A stretch of 64,000 bases of DNA from Erwinia sorbitola. GTDB taxonomy: Bacteria; Pseudomonadota; Gammaproteobacteria; Enterobacterales; Enterobacteriaceae. The stretch is from assembly GCF_009738185.1 (NCBI RefSeq), contig NZ_CP046509.1, positions 2,979,501 to 3,043,500 of the forward strand, given 5' to 3'. Position 1 is the first letter of the stretch; each line of letters opens with the position of its first letter. Both the position numbers and the translations under genes were made by a program. Below are positions 34,519 through 44,249 of the stretch, one piece after another. Under the pieces are notes generated by a model. The model was not told the origin of the DNA. It saw only the letters and a program-made list of their open reading frames with translations, and did not search any database.

Positions 34519-35265
34519 TTACTGCATCGCAGCGCGAACGCGCAGTAAATCTTCTGGCGTATCAACACCCACGCTGGGAATGGCTTTAGCCACATCTACG
34601 TGAATCTTTTCGCCGTACCAAAGTACACGCAGCTGTTCCAGCAGTTCAATCTGTTCCAGCGGACTGGCTTCCCAGCGAACATAGCGGCGGATAAATCCAG
34701 CCCGATAAGCGTAAATGCCAATATGACGCAGGAAGTGATCGCCGATTGCATCACGGGAAATCGCAAAGCGCTCACGATCCCATGGAATGGTTGCGCGTGA
34801 GAAATAGAGCGCATAGCCATTGGCATCACGTACCACTTTAACCGCATTCGGATTGAAGGCTTCCTCAGCGGATTCAACCGGTACTGCCAGCGTCGCCATA
34901 CCGGCACTGCTGTTGGCAAGATTTTCAGCAACCTGGCGAATGATCACCGGAGGAATCATCGGCTCATCGCCCTGAACATTAACAATCACCGTATCATCCG
35001 GAAATTGATAATGGTCGATCACTTCAGCCAGGCGCTCAGTGCCAGACTGATGATCAGGACGGGTCATACAGACCTCGCCACCAGCCGCTTCAACCGCACG
35101 CGCCACTTCCTGATTATCCGTGGCAACAATCACGCGATCGGCACCAGATTCCAGCGCACGTTCCATTACGTGCACCACCATCGGTTTACCGTGAATATCG
35201 ACCAGTGGTTTGCCCGGCAGGCGAGTGGATGCAAAGCGGGCAGGAATAATGGCAACAAAACTCAT
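34519..35265 (-). CDS. kdsB: KdsB, CMP-KDO synthetase
   Basis: 248 residues, the E. coli length. Nucleotidyltransferase with the CTP-binding N-terminus PARFASTRLPGKPL (8-21), RPDHQSGTERLAE and VNVQGDEP motifs. It activates KDO with CTP for transfer to lipid A precursor, an essential LPS step in the cytoplasm. The start overlaps the ycaR stop by four bases (ATGA). It is the distal gene of a minus-strand cluster with lpxK and msbA, so three LPS functions sit together. Confidence 0.97.
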   Translation of the reverse strand: MSFVAIIPARFASTRLPGKPLVDIHGKPMVVHVMERALESGADRVIVATDNQEVARAVEAAGGEVCMTRPDHQSGTERLAEVIDHYQFPDDTVIVNVQGDEPMIPPVIIRQVAENLANSSAGMATLAVPVESAEEAFNPNAVKVVRDANGYALYFSRATIPWDRERFAISRDAIGDHFLRHIGIYAYRAGFIRRYVRWEASPLEQIELLEQLRVLWYGEKIHVDVAKAIPSVGVDTPEDLLRVRAAMQ

Positions 35266-35444
35266 GGGTGGCTCTCTTCAAGCGTCAGCGCACGTGCTTC
35301 AACTTCCAGCAACACGGGAATACCTTCACGCACCGGATAGGCCAGCCCATCAGGTTTGCAGATCAGTTCCTGCTGGTCTTTGTTGTAATACAGCTTGCCA
35401 TGACATACCGGACAAGCCACGATTTCGAGTAGACGGTGATCCAT
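35262..35444 (-). CDS. ycaR: YcaR, small Trm112-like zinc-ribbon protein
   Basis: 60 residues (MDHRLLEIVACPVCHGKL), the E. coli length. The open frame extends 25 codons upstream but has no family similarity, and GGAGGATTT precedes ATG 35444. One CxxC pair (C11, C14) is followed by a single C30 (ELICKPDG), so the ribbon is incomplete, as in other UPF0434 proteins. Members of the Trm112 family act as partners of methyltransferases; the partner of YcaR is not known to me. Four-base overlap with kdsB suggests coupled translation. Confidence 0.92.
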   Translation of the reverse strand: MDHRLLEIVACPVCHGKLYYNKDQQELICKPDGLAYPVREGIPVLLEVEARALTLEESHP

Positions 35445-35540
35445 AAATCCTCCGTAATGGACCCAATTGCAGTAGGGAAAGAATATCACAACTGCTGCCA
35501 AGGTCGTTACCCTGCACAAGGGTAAAACATCAGCTGATAG

Positions 35541-36749
35541 CTATATTTCCCAGCGTAAGGGCCAGGTTCCCTCCATTGCTGGCGGTAGCCTGTTGACCTC
35601 GACAGTTTCAGCTCCCTGCCAGCGGGCAAATCGCGTCAAAGCCCGTTGGACATCGTCCAGAAACTGCTGGCTGACACGCGTTTTTGGTTCCAGCCAGAGC
35701 TGCCGGATTTCCAGCACTTTGGCCTTACGCAACATACGTGCATCCAGTCGCCCTTTTAACGCACCGCGATGCAAAATCGGTAACACAAAGTAGCCATAGC
35801 GTCGTTTGGCTTCCGGGGTGTAGCACTCCAGCCGATAGTCAAAATCAAACAGTTCCAGCGCCCGTTTACGATCCCACACCAGCGGGTCAAATGGCGACAA
35901 AATTGCCGTATGCGTGGCAGCCTGCGGTGCTGCAAGCTGCGCAAATAAAGTATGGTGGAGATACAGGGTTCCAAGGCTTTCTACCTGCACTTCGCGAATC
36001 AGCCCCTGTTCCAGCCAGCCTGCAATAGCCTGAGTGACGGGTGCACGCTTCAGACGGTAATAATCCGCCAGCCAGCCAGAGCGAAAAATCCCCAGACTCC
36101 TTGCGCTGTTATCCAGCATACGCTGTACCGCATCCGTTTCGTTCAATGCGTGCTGTGCATCATCCCAGTCGGGCATTATTCGCTGACGCAGGTCATAAAC
36201 ACGCTGAAAGTTACGGCGTTCGCTGACCATCAACTCACCGGCGGTAAACAGATTTTCCAGATGACGCTTATGGGGCTTCCATGCCCACCAGCCGGGTTTC
36301 TGCCCCTCCGGCGCTGCAAAGTCTGCCGAACGAACCGCACCATTTTCACGAATGTGTTGCAGCAGGTTGGCGATATCCAGCTGGTGCTGATCCATCCATG
36401 CCTGGTTGTATTTCCAACCAGATGCTGACGGATTTAGCATCCGGTGGCGCAGCAGCGGGTAATCTTCTGTCGGAATAAAACAGGCTTCATGTGCCCAGTA
36501 TTCAAATACTTTTTTCTGGGCCAAAGCCTGCTCAAGCCAGCTGACTGGATAATCGCCAAGGCGGCTGAAGAGCACCAGATAAGGACTGCGCGCTACCACG
36601 TGGATAGTGTCGATTTGCAAAAGCGACATCCGGCGTATCGTCGCCAGCAGATCGTCAAATCGCGCTGTATGTGAAGGGGGGCGCAGCAAGCCCTGAGCTG
36701 CCAGATGCAGCTGGCGCGCCTGAACCAGAGAGAGTGTTACCGCAGTCAT
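35541..36749 (-). CDS. ycaQ: YcaQ (AlkX), HTH_42 DNA interstrand-crosslink glycosylase
   Basis: 402 residues from ATG 36749; an in-frame TTG five codons upstream is less likely. E. coli YcaQ has about 410. It belongs to the HTH_42/AlkZ superfamily of winged-helix glycosylases. The motif SLLQIDTIHVVARSPYLVLFSRLG near residues 45-70 contains the QxD variant of the catalytic triad position (AlkZ has QxQ). E. coli YcaQ unhooks nitrogen-mustard type interstrand crosslinks. SPFDPLVWDRKRALELFDFDYRLECY is the conserved C-terminal block. It sits between lpxK and ycaR on the same strand. Confidence 0.93.
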   Translation of the reverse strand: MTAVTLSLVQARQLHLAAQGLLRPPSHTARFDDLLATIRRMSLLQIDTIHVVARSPYLVLFSRLGDYPVSWLEQALAQKKVFEYWAHEACFIPTEDYPLLRHRMLNPSASGWKYNQAWMDQHQLDIANLLQHIRENGAVRSADFAAPEGQKPGWWAWKPHKRHLENLFTAGELMVSERRNFQRVYDLRQRIMPDWDDAQHALNETDAVQRMLDNSARSLGIFRSGWLADYYRLKRAPVTQAIAGWLEQGLIREVQVESLGTLYLHHTLFAQLAAPQAATHTAILSPFDPLVWDRKRALELFDFDYRLECYTPEAKRRYGYFVLPILHRGALKGRLDARMLRKAKVLEIRQLWLEPKTRVSQQFLDDVQRALTRFARWQGAETVEVNRLPPAMEGTWPLRWEI

Positions 36750-36811
36750 GATGCCATCCGTCAAGATCAGATGGCTTCAGTGTAGCGCTTAGTGGAGTAT
36801 TAAGAGCGAAA

Positions 36812-37792
36812 TTAGCGAGGAATTAATGCACTGATTTTATTCAGCAATGACTCGGATTTATCCTGCGGCAATACCGCATCAACCGGTAAATACCACCAGT
36901 TATCAGCAGCAAATGCTCGCGCTTTGACCGCATCTTTCTCCGTCATCAGCAGCGTCTGACCTGGCGAGGTCAGGGCATTGAGAGCCTCAGCGCTGTAGTT
37001 CTGATGGTCTGCAAAAGCCACTTCTTTTTGCATCAGCACACCCTGTTGACGCAGCGTGTTGAAAAAACGCGGTGGGTGACCGATACCGGCCATCGCCACC
37101 ACATTTTGCAATTCTCCGGCAGAACGACGCTCACCTGAAAGCAGATTAACCGCCTGGCCCGGTACTAACTGCATTGGCAGTTCATTTGCCTGCGCACGAC
37201 CGCCGTTAGTGATCACAGCGGTAACGCTTTTAAGGCGCGCAGCGCGTTCACGCATTGGCCCCGCCGGTAACCACCAGCCGTTACCGAAACGGCGCTCACC
37301 ATCAACCACTACAATTTCAATATCACGCGCTAACGCATAATGCTGTAAACCATCGTCAGTAATGATGATATCAACACTGCCGCCGTTCACTAAAGCTTCA
37401 ACCGCCAGGCGGCGCTCTGGAGCCACTGCTACGGCCGCCCCGGTACGCTGAAAAATCAACACCGGTTCGTCGCCTGCTTCACGGGTGGTGGTATCAGTTC
37501 CCAGCACCAGCGGATAGTGCTCTGCTTTACCACCATACCCGCGCGAGACTACACCAACACGCAGCCCACGCTGTTGCAGCGCCTGTACCAGCCAAATCAC
37601 CACCGGCGTCTTGCCGTTACCGCCTGCGGTGAGATTACCCACTATCACTACCGGAACGGGGGCGCGCCACGCTTTACGCCAGCCCCAGCGATAGCTGAGA
37701 CGCAGCAAGTTGCTAATCAGCCCATATAGCAGGCTGAAAGGCAATAACAGCAGATAAAGCGCAGAGCGGCCGCTCCAGATGCGTTCAATCAT
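36812..37792 (-). CDS. lpxK: LpxK, tetraacyldisaccharide 4'-kinase
   Basis: 326 residues (E. coli 328). An N-terminal membrane-associated helix (about 11-32) precedes the P-loop GNLTAGGNGKT at 52-62; the family motif ITDDGLQHY follows. It phosphorylates the 4' position of the lipid A disaccharide to give lipid IVA on the inner face of the cytoplasmic membrane. Its start overlaps the msbA stop by four bases, so the lipid A flippase and kinase are made together, as in E. coli. Confidence 0.97.
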   Translation of the reverse strand: MIERIWSGRSALYLLLLPFSLLYGLISNLLRLSYRWGWRKAWRAPVPVVIVGNLTAGGNGKTPVVIWLVQALQQRGLRVGVVSRGYGGKAEHYPLVLGTDTTTREAGDEPVLIFQRTGAAVAVAPERRLAVEALVNGGSVDIIITDDGLQHYALARDIEIVVVDGERRFGNGWWLPAGPMRERAARLKSVTAVITNGGRAQANELPMQLVPGQAVNLLSGERRSAGELQNVVAMAGIGHPPRFFNTLRQQGVLMQKEVAFADHQNYSAEALNALTSPGQTLLMTEKDAVKARAFAADNWWYLPVDAVLPQDKSESLLNKISALIPR

Positions 37793-39537
37793 TTGCCAAA
37801 TTGCATCTTATGCAGCTGCGCATAGACGCCACGCTCTGCCAGTAGCATTTCATGGCTGCCGCGCTCAACGATCTGACCATCTTCCACGACAACAATTTCA
37901 TCAGCCTTCTCAATAGTGGAAAGACGGTGTGCAATCACCAGCGAAGTACGGTTCTTTTGCAACTCGTCCAGTGCTGACTGAATGGCGCGTTCAGACTCGG
38001 TATCAAGTGCGGAAGTTGCTTCATCAAGGATCAGGATTGGACTGTCGCGCAGCAAGGCACGTGCGATGGCTATACGCTGGCGCTGGCCCCCTGAGAGCAG
38101 CACGCCATTCTCACCGATCATCGTATCCAGGCCATTTTCCATCTTGCTGATAAAGTCCATGGCATGAGCCATTTTAGCCGCCTTCTCAATGTCTTCACGG
38201 CTATATTGATCCTGGCGAGCGTAAGCAATATTGTTGGCGATGGTGTCGTTAAACAAATGCACATTCTGTGATACCAACGCTACCTGATTACGCAGCGATG
38301 CCAGCGTGTATTCACGCAGGTCATGCCCATCCATCAGGATAGATCCCTGCTGAACGTCGTAAAAACGCGTCAGCAAACTTGCCAGCGTTGACTTACCTGA
38401 GCCTGAACGCCCGACCAGCGCCACAGTTTTACCCGCAGGAATAGCGAGGTTGATATTGCGCAGTGCTGGTATATCACGGCCAGGATAAGTAAATGTGACA
38501 TCACGAAACTCGATATCTCCCTTCGCGCGCTCAACGGTGCGCTTACCGTTATCCACTTCCTGTTCGCTATCGAGAATGGAGAACAGCGTCTGACAGGCCG
38601 CCATACCGCGCTGGAACTGAGCATTGACGTTAGTCAGGGATTTGAGCGGGCGCATCAGGGCAATCATTGAAGAGAACACTACGGTGATTGTACCCGCCGT
38701 CAGGGTTTCCATCACACTCGGGAAGCTGGCCGCATACAGTACAAAGGCCAGTGCCAGAGAGGCGATAAGCTGAATAATCGGGTCAGAAATTGACGAAGCG
38801 GAAACCAGCTTCATTCCCTGCTGGCGCATACGGTTACTGACACGGTTAAAACGCTCGCTTTCGATCTCCTGACCACCAAAGATCAGCACTTCTTTATGAC
38901 CTTTCAGCATTTGCTCGGCGCTGGTTGTCACCTGCCCCATGGTGTTCTGCATATTTTTGCTGATATTACGGAAACGTTTGGAAACCGTGCGAATAGCGAA
39001 TGAGACGATAGGCGCCAGAACAATCAGAATCACCGACAGCTGCCAGCTGTAGTAAAACATCATGATAAACAGGCCAATAATAGAGGCCCCTTCGCGCACC
39101 ACGGTTACCAGCGCGCTGGAAGAGGACGAAGCCACCTGTTCAGAATCATAGGTAATGCGCGACAGCAGCGTACCGGTAGACTGCTGGTCGAAGAAGGCGA
39201 CGGGCATCCCCATCATATGGGTGAACAAGCGGCGACGCATTCCCATCACCACATTGCCCGAAACCCAGGAAATACAGTAGCTGGAGGCGTAGCTGGTAAC
39301 ACCACGGACTAACATCAGGCCGATTACGGCAAGCGGCATCCACAGCAATACGGAACTGTCCGCCTTACCAAACCCATCATCAAGTAAAGGCTTCAGCAGT
39401 GACAGCATCAGTGTATCGCCAGCCGCATTGATAATGAGTGCGACTGCGGCCACAATCAATCCCGTCTTGTATGGCACTATCATTGGCCAGAGTCGACGGA
39501 ATGTCTGCCAGGTGGAGAGATCTTTATCCAGATGCAT
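37789..39537 (-). CDS. msbA: MsbA, lipid A flippase (ABC exporter)
   Basis: 582 residues, as in E. coli. An N-terminal six-helix membrane domain is fused to an ABC cassette with Walker A GRSGSGKST near 376-384, signature LSGGQRQRIAIARAL and Walker B ILILDEATSALD. It flips core-lipid A across the inner membrane and is essential. The ribosome site before ATG is weak. It is followed by lpxK with a four-base overlap and preceded by ycaI 35 bases upstream, so it may be partly co-transcribed with ycaI. Confidence 0.97.
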   Translation of the reverse strand: MHLDKDLSTWQTFRRLWPMIVPYKTGLIVAAVALIINAAGDTLMLSLLKPLLDDGFGKADSSVLLWMPLAVIGLMLVRGVTSYASSYCISWVSGNVVMGMRRRLFTHMMGMPVAFFDQQSTGTLLSRITYDSEQVASSSSSALVTVVREGASIIGLFIMMFYYSWQLSVILIVLAPIVSFAIRTVSKRFRNISKNMQNTMGQVTTSAEQMLKGHKEVLIFGGQEIESERFNRVSNRMRQQGMKLVSASSISDPIIQLIASLALAFVLYAASFPSVMETLTAGTITVVFSSMIALMRPLKSLTNVNAQFQRGMAACQTLFSILDSEQEVDNGKRTVERAKGDIEFRDVTFTYPGRDIPALRNINLAIPAGKTVALVGRSGSGKSTLASLLTRFYDVQQGSILMDGHDLREYTLASLRNQVALVSQNVHLFNDTIANNIAYARQDQYSREDIEKAAKMAHAMDFISKMENGLDTMIGENGVLLSGGQRQRIAIARALLRDSPILILDEATSALDTESERAIQSALDELQKNRTSLVIAHRLSTIEKADEIVVVEDGQIVERGSHEMLLAERGVYAQLHKMQFGK

Positions 39538-39572
39538 TATTTAACCAGCTTTGAATGAAATAGCCGCTTATT

Positions 39573-41837
39573 CTACCTGGAATCCCTGACTACGCCAAAC
39601 CACTGATGGTACCAACGGTTCATTATTTGTTCTCTTAACCCCATAAGTTGCCAGTTATCAATAAAAAATCGTGCGCTGATCTGCCCGGAGAGCGCCGTAT
39701 CACGCCATTCAATATGATTTTTCGCGTAACGCTGAATAATCTGCGCGGCAGGTAAACGCCAGGGGCTGTAGCGAGCGGCAGAGGCCATCGCTGTTTTCGC
39801 GGCCACCGCTCGCAGGAAAGGCGGGGACGATGAGGTCTTACTGCCGTGATGTGGCACCTGAAGCAGATCTGCCGCGAGACTGGTGCGCTGTTCAGTCACC
39901 AGCTGTAATTCTCCCGCAGTTTCCAAATCCCCCGTCAGCAGCACACGCCATTTCCCATCCGTGACCAGCACAACGCATGACTGATTATTCCCTTCCCTTT
40001 TCTCATCTTCGGGGGGCCACAGCGCATGAAATTGTAAACCCTGCCAGCGCCATTGAACGCCTTTACGACAGGGCAAATGCTCCTTGCGATCCAGCGCACT
40101 GTGTACCACTGCCGACGGAAATGCCGCCTGCACACTCTCCAGACCACCAATATGGTCAAGGTGAGCATGGCTGATAATAATATTGCTTACCTGTAACCCT
40201 TGCCATGCCAGCCAGGGAAGAATATGCGTACGCGCAGCATCGCCACCCGGCCAGCGATGCCCGGTGTCATAGAGCGTGGCCTCACCCTGGCGTGAAATGA
40301 CCACCGCCAGTCCGTGCCCGACATCCAGCATATCGACGCGCCATTCAGGCTGTTGTCCCGCATTGCGCCAGCTGCATAACAGTAAAGTAACGCTTAGTAA
40401 GCTCACCGGTGAGGTACGCCACCAGCCAAAACGCAGGCTGAGTAAAAACAGCCAGCACAGCAGGCTGGCAGCGGCCAGCGTTTGATTTAGCGGTACCCAG
40501 CCGCGTGGTAAATGTTGCAGCGGAATAAAGACCAGCGCTAGGGAATGATCAACCCATTCCCATAATATCTGATTGACCCAGGGAATCATGTTGCAAGCCG
40601 TGGCGAGCAAAATAAGTGGGACTGTCAGGAGTGATATTAGCGGTACTGCCCATAAATTTGCGGCCAGTGAGCTCAGGCCAAAACCATGAAACAGCAGCGC
40701 CTGCACAGGCATCAGTAACACCATCATGCCAAGCTGGAGGTGAAGCAGCCGGAGTAAAAACCAGCGTTTCTGACGTGTAAAACGCAGCGGAAGAGGAAAG
40801 AAGTGATACCACATCAGCAAACCCGCTACTGCCAGCGCTGACAGCCACAGGCTATCCGAAAGCACACTGAGCGGATCAAAAAACAGGATAAGTGCAATGC
40901 ACATGCTCCATACCTGCCAGCCATGACAGTTGATACCTTGCAGGCGGAACAAATTCCAGAGCATTAAAGCCAGCACTGCCCGTATTGCAGGAGGATTGCC
41001 GCCAGACAGCCAGCCGTAAACCAGCGCAATCAGCAGGCCGCAAAACAGAGGGAAACGATAGCCGATGGCCCATGCCGGGAAAAAAAACTGAATACCACGG
41101 GCCAGTACCCAGCCAAAGCTGGCAGCAAGGGCGATATGCATCCCTGAAATGGCCATCAGATGTGCGGTGCCTGTTTCCCGTAACAGCTGATTAGTTTCAT
41201 GGCTCACTTCAGCTCTTTCACCAAAAGCAAGTGCGGAAATTAACGCCTGCCAGGGCAGATGCGCGTAGTTTTTTTGCGCTGAACTAATCACCCTGCTGCG
41301 CCAGTTACATTGCTCATCAATGGCCTCAGCTGACAGCACCTTACCCATTAGCGGAGTATGGTTAGCAAGGGCGTAACGCTGACGATCAAATCCTCCCTCA
41401 TTAAGCTGGGCATGCACCGGGCGCAGCGCAAGCCGCATATTCCAGCGCTGGCCGGGACAATAAGCGATATTCTGTTGCCGGATTCTCAGGGTGGCATATA
41501 CGGGAGGGAATATTATCTGCCCCTGGTAGCGCACTAGTCGGGCTTTGATCCGTTCTCCGTCTGGCAGCACGCTTTTTACAAGGACTTCGCTCTGTACAGG
41601 GCCCTGGGTCAGCTGTTCCGTCTGTTTCAGTATGGATTGCGCTGCACTCACCGCTCCGATAAAAATGAGCACTGTTAGTGCCAGTTCTTTAGACAGCGGG
41701 ACGCGGAAGTATGCCATACCTGACGCCAACAGAAGTACAGGCAGGAGGACAAGTGTCTCTGGCAGCTGGGGCAAAAAATTTAATGGTAAGGTAGCGGCGA
41801 TTACGCTCCATGCCACTCGGTTGACGGTTAACGACAT
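39573..41837 (-). CDS. ycaI: YcaI, ComEC/Rec2-family competence-type membrane protein
   Basis: 754 residues from ATG 41837, chosen because GGGAGGAG lies just before it; an in-frame TTG six codons earlier overlaps that site. The length matches E. coli YcaI. The N-terminal domain and the ComEC competence domain (AHLMAISGMHIALAASF near 230) have many membrane helices. A C-terminal metallo-beta-lactamase-like domain carries SHAHLDHIGG and VPHHGSKTSS. In naturally competent bacteria ComEC forms the inner-membrane channel for single-stranded DNA; enterics carry the gene but are not clearly competent. Confidence 0.94.
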   Translation of the reverse strand: MSLTVNRVAWSVIAATLPLNFLPQLPETLVLLPVLLLASGMAYFRVPLSKELALTVLIFIGAVSAAQSILKQTEQLTQGPVQSEVLVKSVLPDGERIKARLVRYQGQIIFPPVYATLRIRQQNIAYCPGQRWNMRLALRPVHAQLNEGGFDRQRYALANHTPLMGKVLSAEAIDEQCNWRSRVISSAQKNYAHLPWQALISALAFGERAEVSHETNQLLRETGTAHLMAISGMHIALAASFGWVLARGIQFFFPAWAIGYRFPLFCGLLIALVYGWLSGGNPPAIRAVLALMLWNLFRLQGINCHGWQVWSMCIALILFFDPLSVLSDSLWLSALAVAGLLMWYHFFPLPLRFTRQKRWFLLRLLHLQLGMMVLLMPVQALLFHGFGLSSLAANLWAVPLISLLTVPLILLATACNMIPWVNQILWEWVDHSLALVFIPLQHLPRGWVPLNQTLAAASLLCWLFLLSLRFGWWRTSPVSLLSVTLLLCSWRNAGQQPEWRVDMLDVGHGLAVVISRQGEATLYDTGHRWPGGDAARTHILPWLAWQGLQVSNIIISHAHLDHIGGLESVQAAFPSAVVHSALDRKEHLPCRKGVQWRWQGLQFHALWPPEDEKREGNNQSCVVLVTDGKWRVLLTGDLETAGELQLVTEQRTSLAADLLQVPHHGSKTSSSPPFLRAVAAKTAMASAARYSPWRLPAAQIIQRYAKNHIEWRDTALSGQISARFFIDNWQLMGLREQIMNRWYHQWFGVVRDSR

Positions 41838-42000
41838 TTCTCCTCCCTCGGTCAAGTCATGCCAGTCTGTAGCAAGCAGGTTCAGGGATCACGCCAGTCA
41901 GGGAGGTTTCAGCAGACGGCTCGCAAACTATCGACGCCATTGCAGTGGCATAAAATAAATTTGCGCAACATCTCGCATGGCAGCAGTTTTCTACAGCCAA

Positions 42001-42030
42001 AAAAAAACGACACCGGAGTGTCGTTTTATC
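42001..42030 (-). terminator. ihfB intrinsic terminator
   Basis: AAAACGACAC (42004-42013), loop CGGA, GTGTCGTTTT (42018-42027). On the minus strand it is followed by a run of T residues from the A tract at 41999-42007. It separates ihfB from ycaI. Confidence 0.95.
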
Positions 42031-42054
42031 GATTCATCGCAATACCCTGAGGTA

Positions 42055-42342
42055 TTAGCCGCCGTATATATTAGCGCGATCGCGCAGCTCTTTACCTGGC
42101 TTGAAGTGTGGAACGTATTTACCTTCCAACTCCACTTTATCGCCCGTTTTCGGGTTACGGCCAGTACGAGGTGCACGATAGTGTAAAGAGAAGCTGCCAA
42201 ATCCCCGGATTTCAATGCGTTCTCCATCTGACAACGTTGTTGCCATATGTTCAAGCATCTCTTTTACCGCATCCTCAACGACTTTCGCCGGAATATGAGA
42301 GTGCTGGCTGGCAAGTCTTTCAATAAGTTCTGACTTGGTCAT
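42055..42342 (-). CDS. ihfB: IhfB, integration host factor beta subunit
   Basis: 95 residues (E. coli 94). HU/IHF family: MTKSELIERLASQHSHIP start, and the DNA-binding arm with RAPRTGRNPKTGDKVELEGKYVP, including the intercalating proline region NPKTG. It pairs with IhfA (not in this window) to bend DNA sharply at specific sites in transcription, recombination and replication. GGAGG lies close before the ATG. It follows rpsA after about 80 bases and has its own terminator. Confidence 0.97.
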   Translation of the reverse strand: MTKSELIERLASQHSHIPAKVVEDAVKEMLEHMATTLSDGERIEIRGFGSFSLHYRAPRTGRNPKTGDKVELEGKYVPHFKPGKELRDRANIYGG

Positions 42343-42393
42343 ATAACCTCCGGTTAATCCTTACTAGGGAAAGTTCTGACACTAACGACGGCA

Positions 42394-42415
42394 CAGGGCA
42401 GCTCACGCTGCCCTG
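42394..42415 (-). terminator. hairpin between rpsA and ihfB
   Basis: CAGGGCAGC (42394-42402), loop TCAC, GCTGCCCTG (42407-42415): a perfect 9-bp stem starting just after the rpsA stop. No U tract follows, so it is more likely an attenuator or mRNA-stability element than a full terminator. Confidence 0.5.
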
Positions 42416-42422
42416 AAAGCGA

Positions 42423-44096
42423 TTACTCGCCTTTAGCTGCTTTGAAAGCTTCAGCCATTGCGTTAGAGAAGTTGCCTTCTTCCTGTTTGGTGTTAACAGT
42501 GTTGATAGCTTCTTTCTCGTCAGCCTGGTCTTTTGCACGAACAGACAGGCTAACAACGCGGTTCTTACGGTCTACACCGGTGAACTTAGCTTCTACATCG
42601 TCGCCAACGTTCAGAACCAGAGTTGCGTCTTCTACGCGATCCAGCGATGCTTCAGAAGCACGCAGGTAGCCTTCAACGCCGTCTGCTAATTCAACTGTAG
42701 CACCTTTAGCGTCAACTGCAGTCACTTTACCGTTAACAATTGCACCTTTCTTGTTCAGAGAGATGTAGTTGTTGAACGGATCTTCTGCCAGCTGCTTAAC
42801 GCCCAGGGAGATACGCTCGCGCTCTGCGTCAACTTGCAGAACCACAGCAGCGATTTCGTCGCCTTTCTTGTATTCACGTACTGCTTCTTCTCCGGTAGCG
42901 TTCCAGGAGATGTCAGACAGGTGAACCAGGCCATCGATGCCGCCGTCCAGGCCGATGAAGATACCGAAGTCAGTGATTGACTTGATTTTACCTTCAACAC
43001 GGTCGCCCTTGTTGTGGGTTTCTGCAAACTGCTGCCATGGGTTAGATTTGCACTGCTTCAGACCCAGGGAGATACGACGACGTTCTTCGTCGATGTCCAG
43101 AACCATAACTTCAACAACATCACCAACGTTAACAACTTTAGATGGGTGAATGTTTTTGTTGGTCCAGTCCATTTCAGAAACGTGTACCAGGCCTTCAACG
43201 CCTTCTTCGATTTCAACGAAGCAGCCGTAGTCGGTCAGGTTGGTTACACGACCAGTCAGCTTGGTGCCTTCTGGGTAACGTTTCGCGATAGCAACCCATG
43301 GATCTTCGCCCAGCTGCTTCAGACCCAGAGAAACACGGGTACGCTCGCGGTCGAATTTCAGTACTTTTACAGTAATTTCGTCGCCAACATTGACGATTTC
43401 GCTTGGGTGCTTAACGCGTTTCCAAGCCATGTCAGTGATGTGCAGCAGGCCGTCAACGCCGCCCAGATCAACGAATGCACCGTAGTCAGTGAGGTTCTTA
43501 ACGATACCTTTAACTTCCATGCCTTCCTGCAGGTTTTCCAGCAGCTGATCGCGCTCTGCGCTGTTTTCGGATTCGATTACCGCACGACGTGAAACAACAA
43601 CGTTGTTACGTTTCTGATCCAGCTTGATGACTTTGAACTCAAGCTCTTTGCCTTCCAGGTGCAGCGTATCGCGCACCGGACGAACATCTACCAGTGAACC
43701 TGGCAGGAACGCACGAATGCCATTCAGCTCAACTGTGAAGCCACCTTTAACTTTGCCGTTGATAACACCGGTAACAGTTTCAGCATCTTCGTAAGCTTTT
43801 TCCAGTGTGATCCACGCTTCGTGACGTTTAGCTTTTTCACGAGACAGCAGAGTTTCACCGAAGCCGTCTTCCACTGCATCCAGCGCAACGTCAACTTCGT
43901 CGCCTACCTGGATTTCCAGTTCGCCGGCTGCGTTCTTGAACTGCTCTGCAGGGATCGCAGATTCAGATTTCAGACCCGCATCAACCAGGACTACGTCTTT
44001 GTCGATAGAGACAACAACGCCACGAACGATGGAACCCGGACGGGTTTCGATTGTTTTTAGGGATTCTTCAAATAGTTCAGCAAAAGATTCAGTCAT
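42423..44096 (-). CDS. rpsA: RpsA, 30S ribosomal protein S1
   Basis: 557 residues, as in E. coli. Six S1 (OB-fold) repeats are visible; repeats 3-6 carry the clear pattern G-x-V-x-x-x-x-x-G-x-F-V and GLVHxS (for example LTDYGAFVDLGGVDGLLHIT, LTDYGCFVEIEEGVEGLVHV). The first two repeats anchor S1 on the ribosome; the others bind mRNA. The leader has no strong Shine-Dalgarno, only GAAG-type sequence before ATG, which is typical of the autoregulated E. coli rpsA start region. Strong codon bias. It lies downstream of cmk and upstream of ihfB. Confidence 0.98.
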   Translation of the reverse strand: MTESFAELFEESLKTIETRPGSIVRGVVVSIDKDVVLVDAGLKSESAIPAEQFKNAAGELEIQVGDEVDVALDAVEDGFGETLLSREKAKRHEAWITLEKAYEDAETVTGVINGKVKGGFTVELNGIRAFLPGSLVDVRPVRDTLHLEGKELEFKVIKLDQKRNNVVVSRRAVIESENSAERDQLLENLQEGMEVKGIVKNLTDYGAFVDLGGVDGLLHITDMAWKRVKHPSEIVNVGDEITVKVLKFDRERTRVSLGLKQLGEDPWVAIAKRYPEGTKLTGRVTNLTDYGCFVEIEEGVEGLVHVSEMDWTNKNIHPSKVVNVGDVVEVMVLDIDEERRRISLGLKQCKSNPWQQFAETHNKGDRVEGKIKSITDFGIFIGLDGGIDGLVHLSDISWNATGEEAVREYKKGDEIAAVVLQVDAERERISLGVKQLAEDPFNNYISLNKKGAIVNGKVTAVDAKGATVELADGVEGYLRASEASLDRVEDATLVLNVGDDVEAKFTGVDRKNRVVSLSVRAKDQADEKEAINTVNTKQEEGNFSNAMAEAFKAAKGE

Positions 44097-44249
44097 ATTG
44101 ATAATCTTCAGGATTCTTCAATTTAACGTCCACCTGACATCCTGACGGGTGGGGTTGTTTCACATGCTCCATGACATCCTTATCACAGAGTTAGATAAAT
44201 CTTTCTGCGAGCCGTAGCTTATGCAGAGGTGATAAAGCGTAGCTGAAAT
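44097..44249 (-). promoter_or_regulatory. cmk-rpsA intergenic leader of rpsA
   Basis: 153 bases that hold the rpsA translation-initiation region. CCACCC and GGTGG can pair across a short loop about 50 bases before the start, and the sequence before ATG is purine-rich but lacks a canonical ribosome site. In E. coli this region folds into hairpins recognised by S1 itself for autocontrol; similarity to that is inferred. Confidence 0.45.

Noticed and set aside
39573..41837. ycaI (ComEC) as evidence of a natural competence locus
   Set aside because: No other competence gene in the window; isolated comEC next to msbA is the normal enteric arrangement.
43014..43592. 192-codon plus-strand frame opposite rpsA
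   Set aside because: Mirror of the strongly codon-biased rpsA sequence; the translation is low in family features and repeats with the S1 domains.
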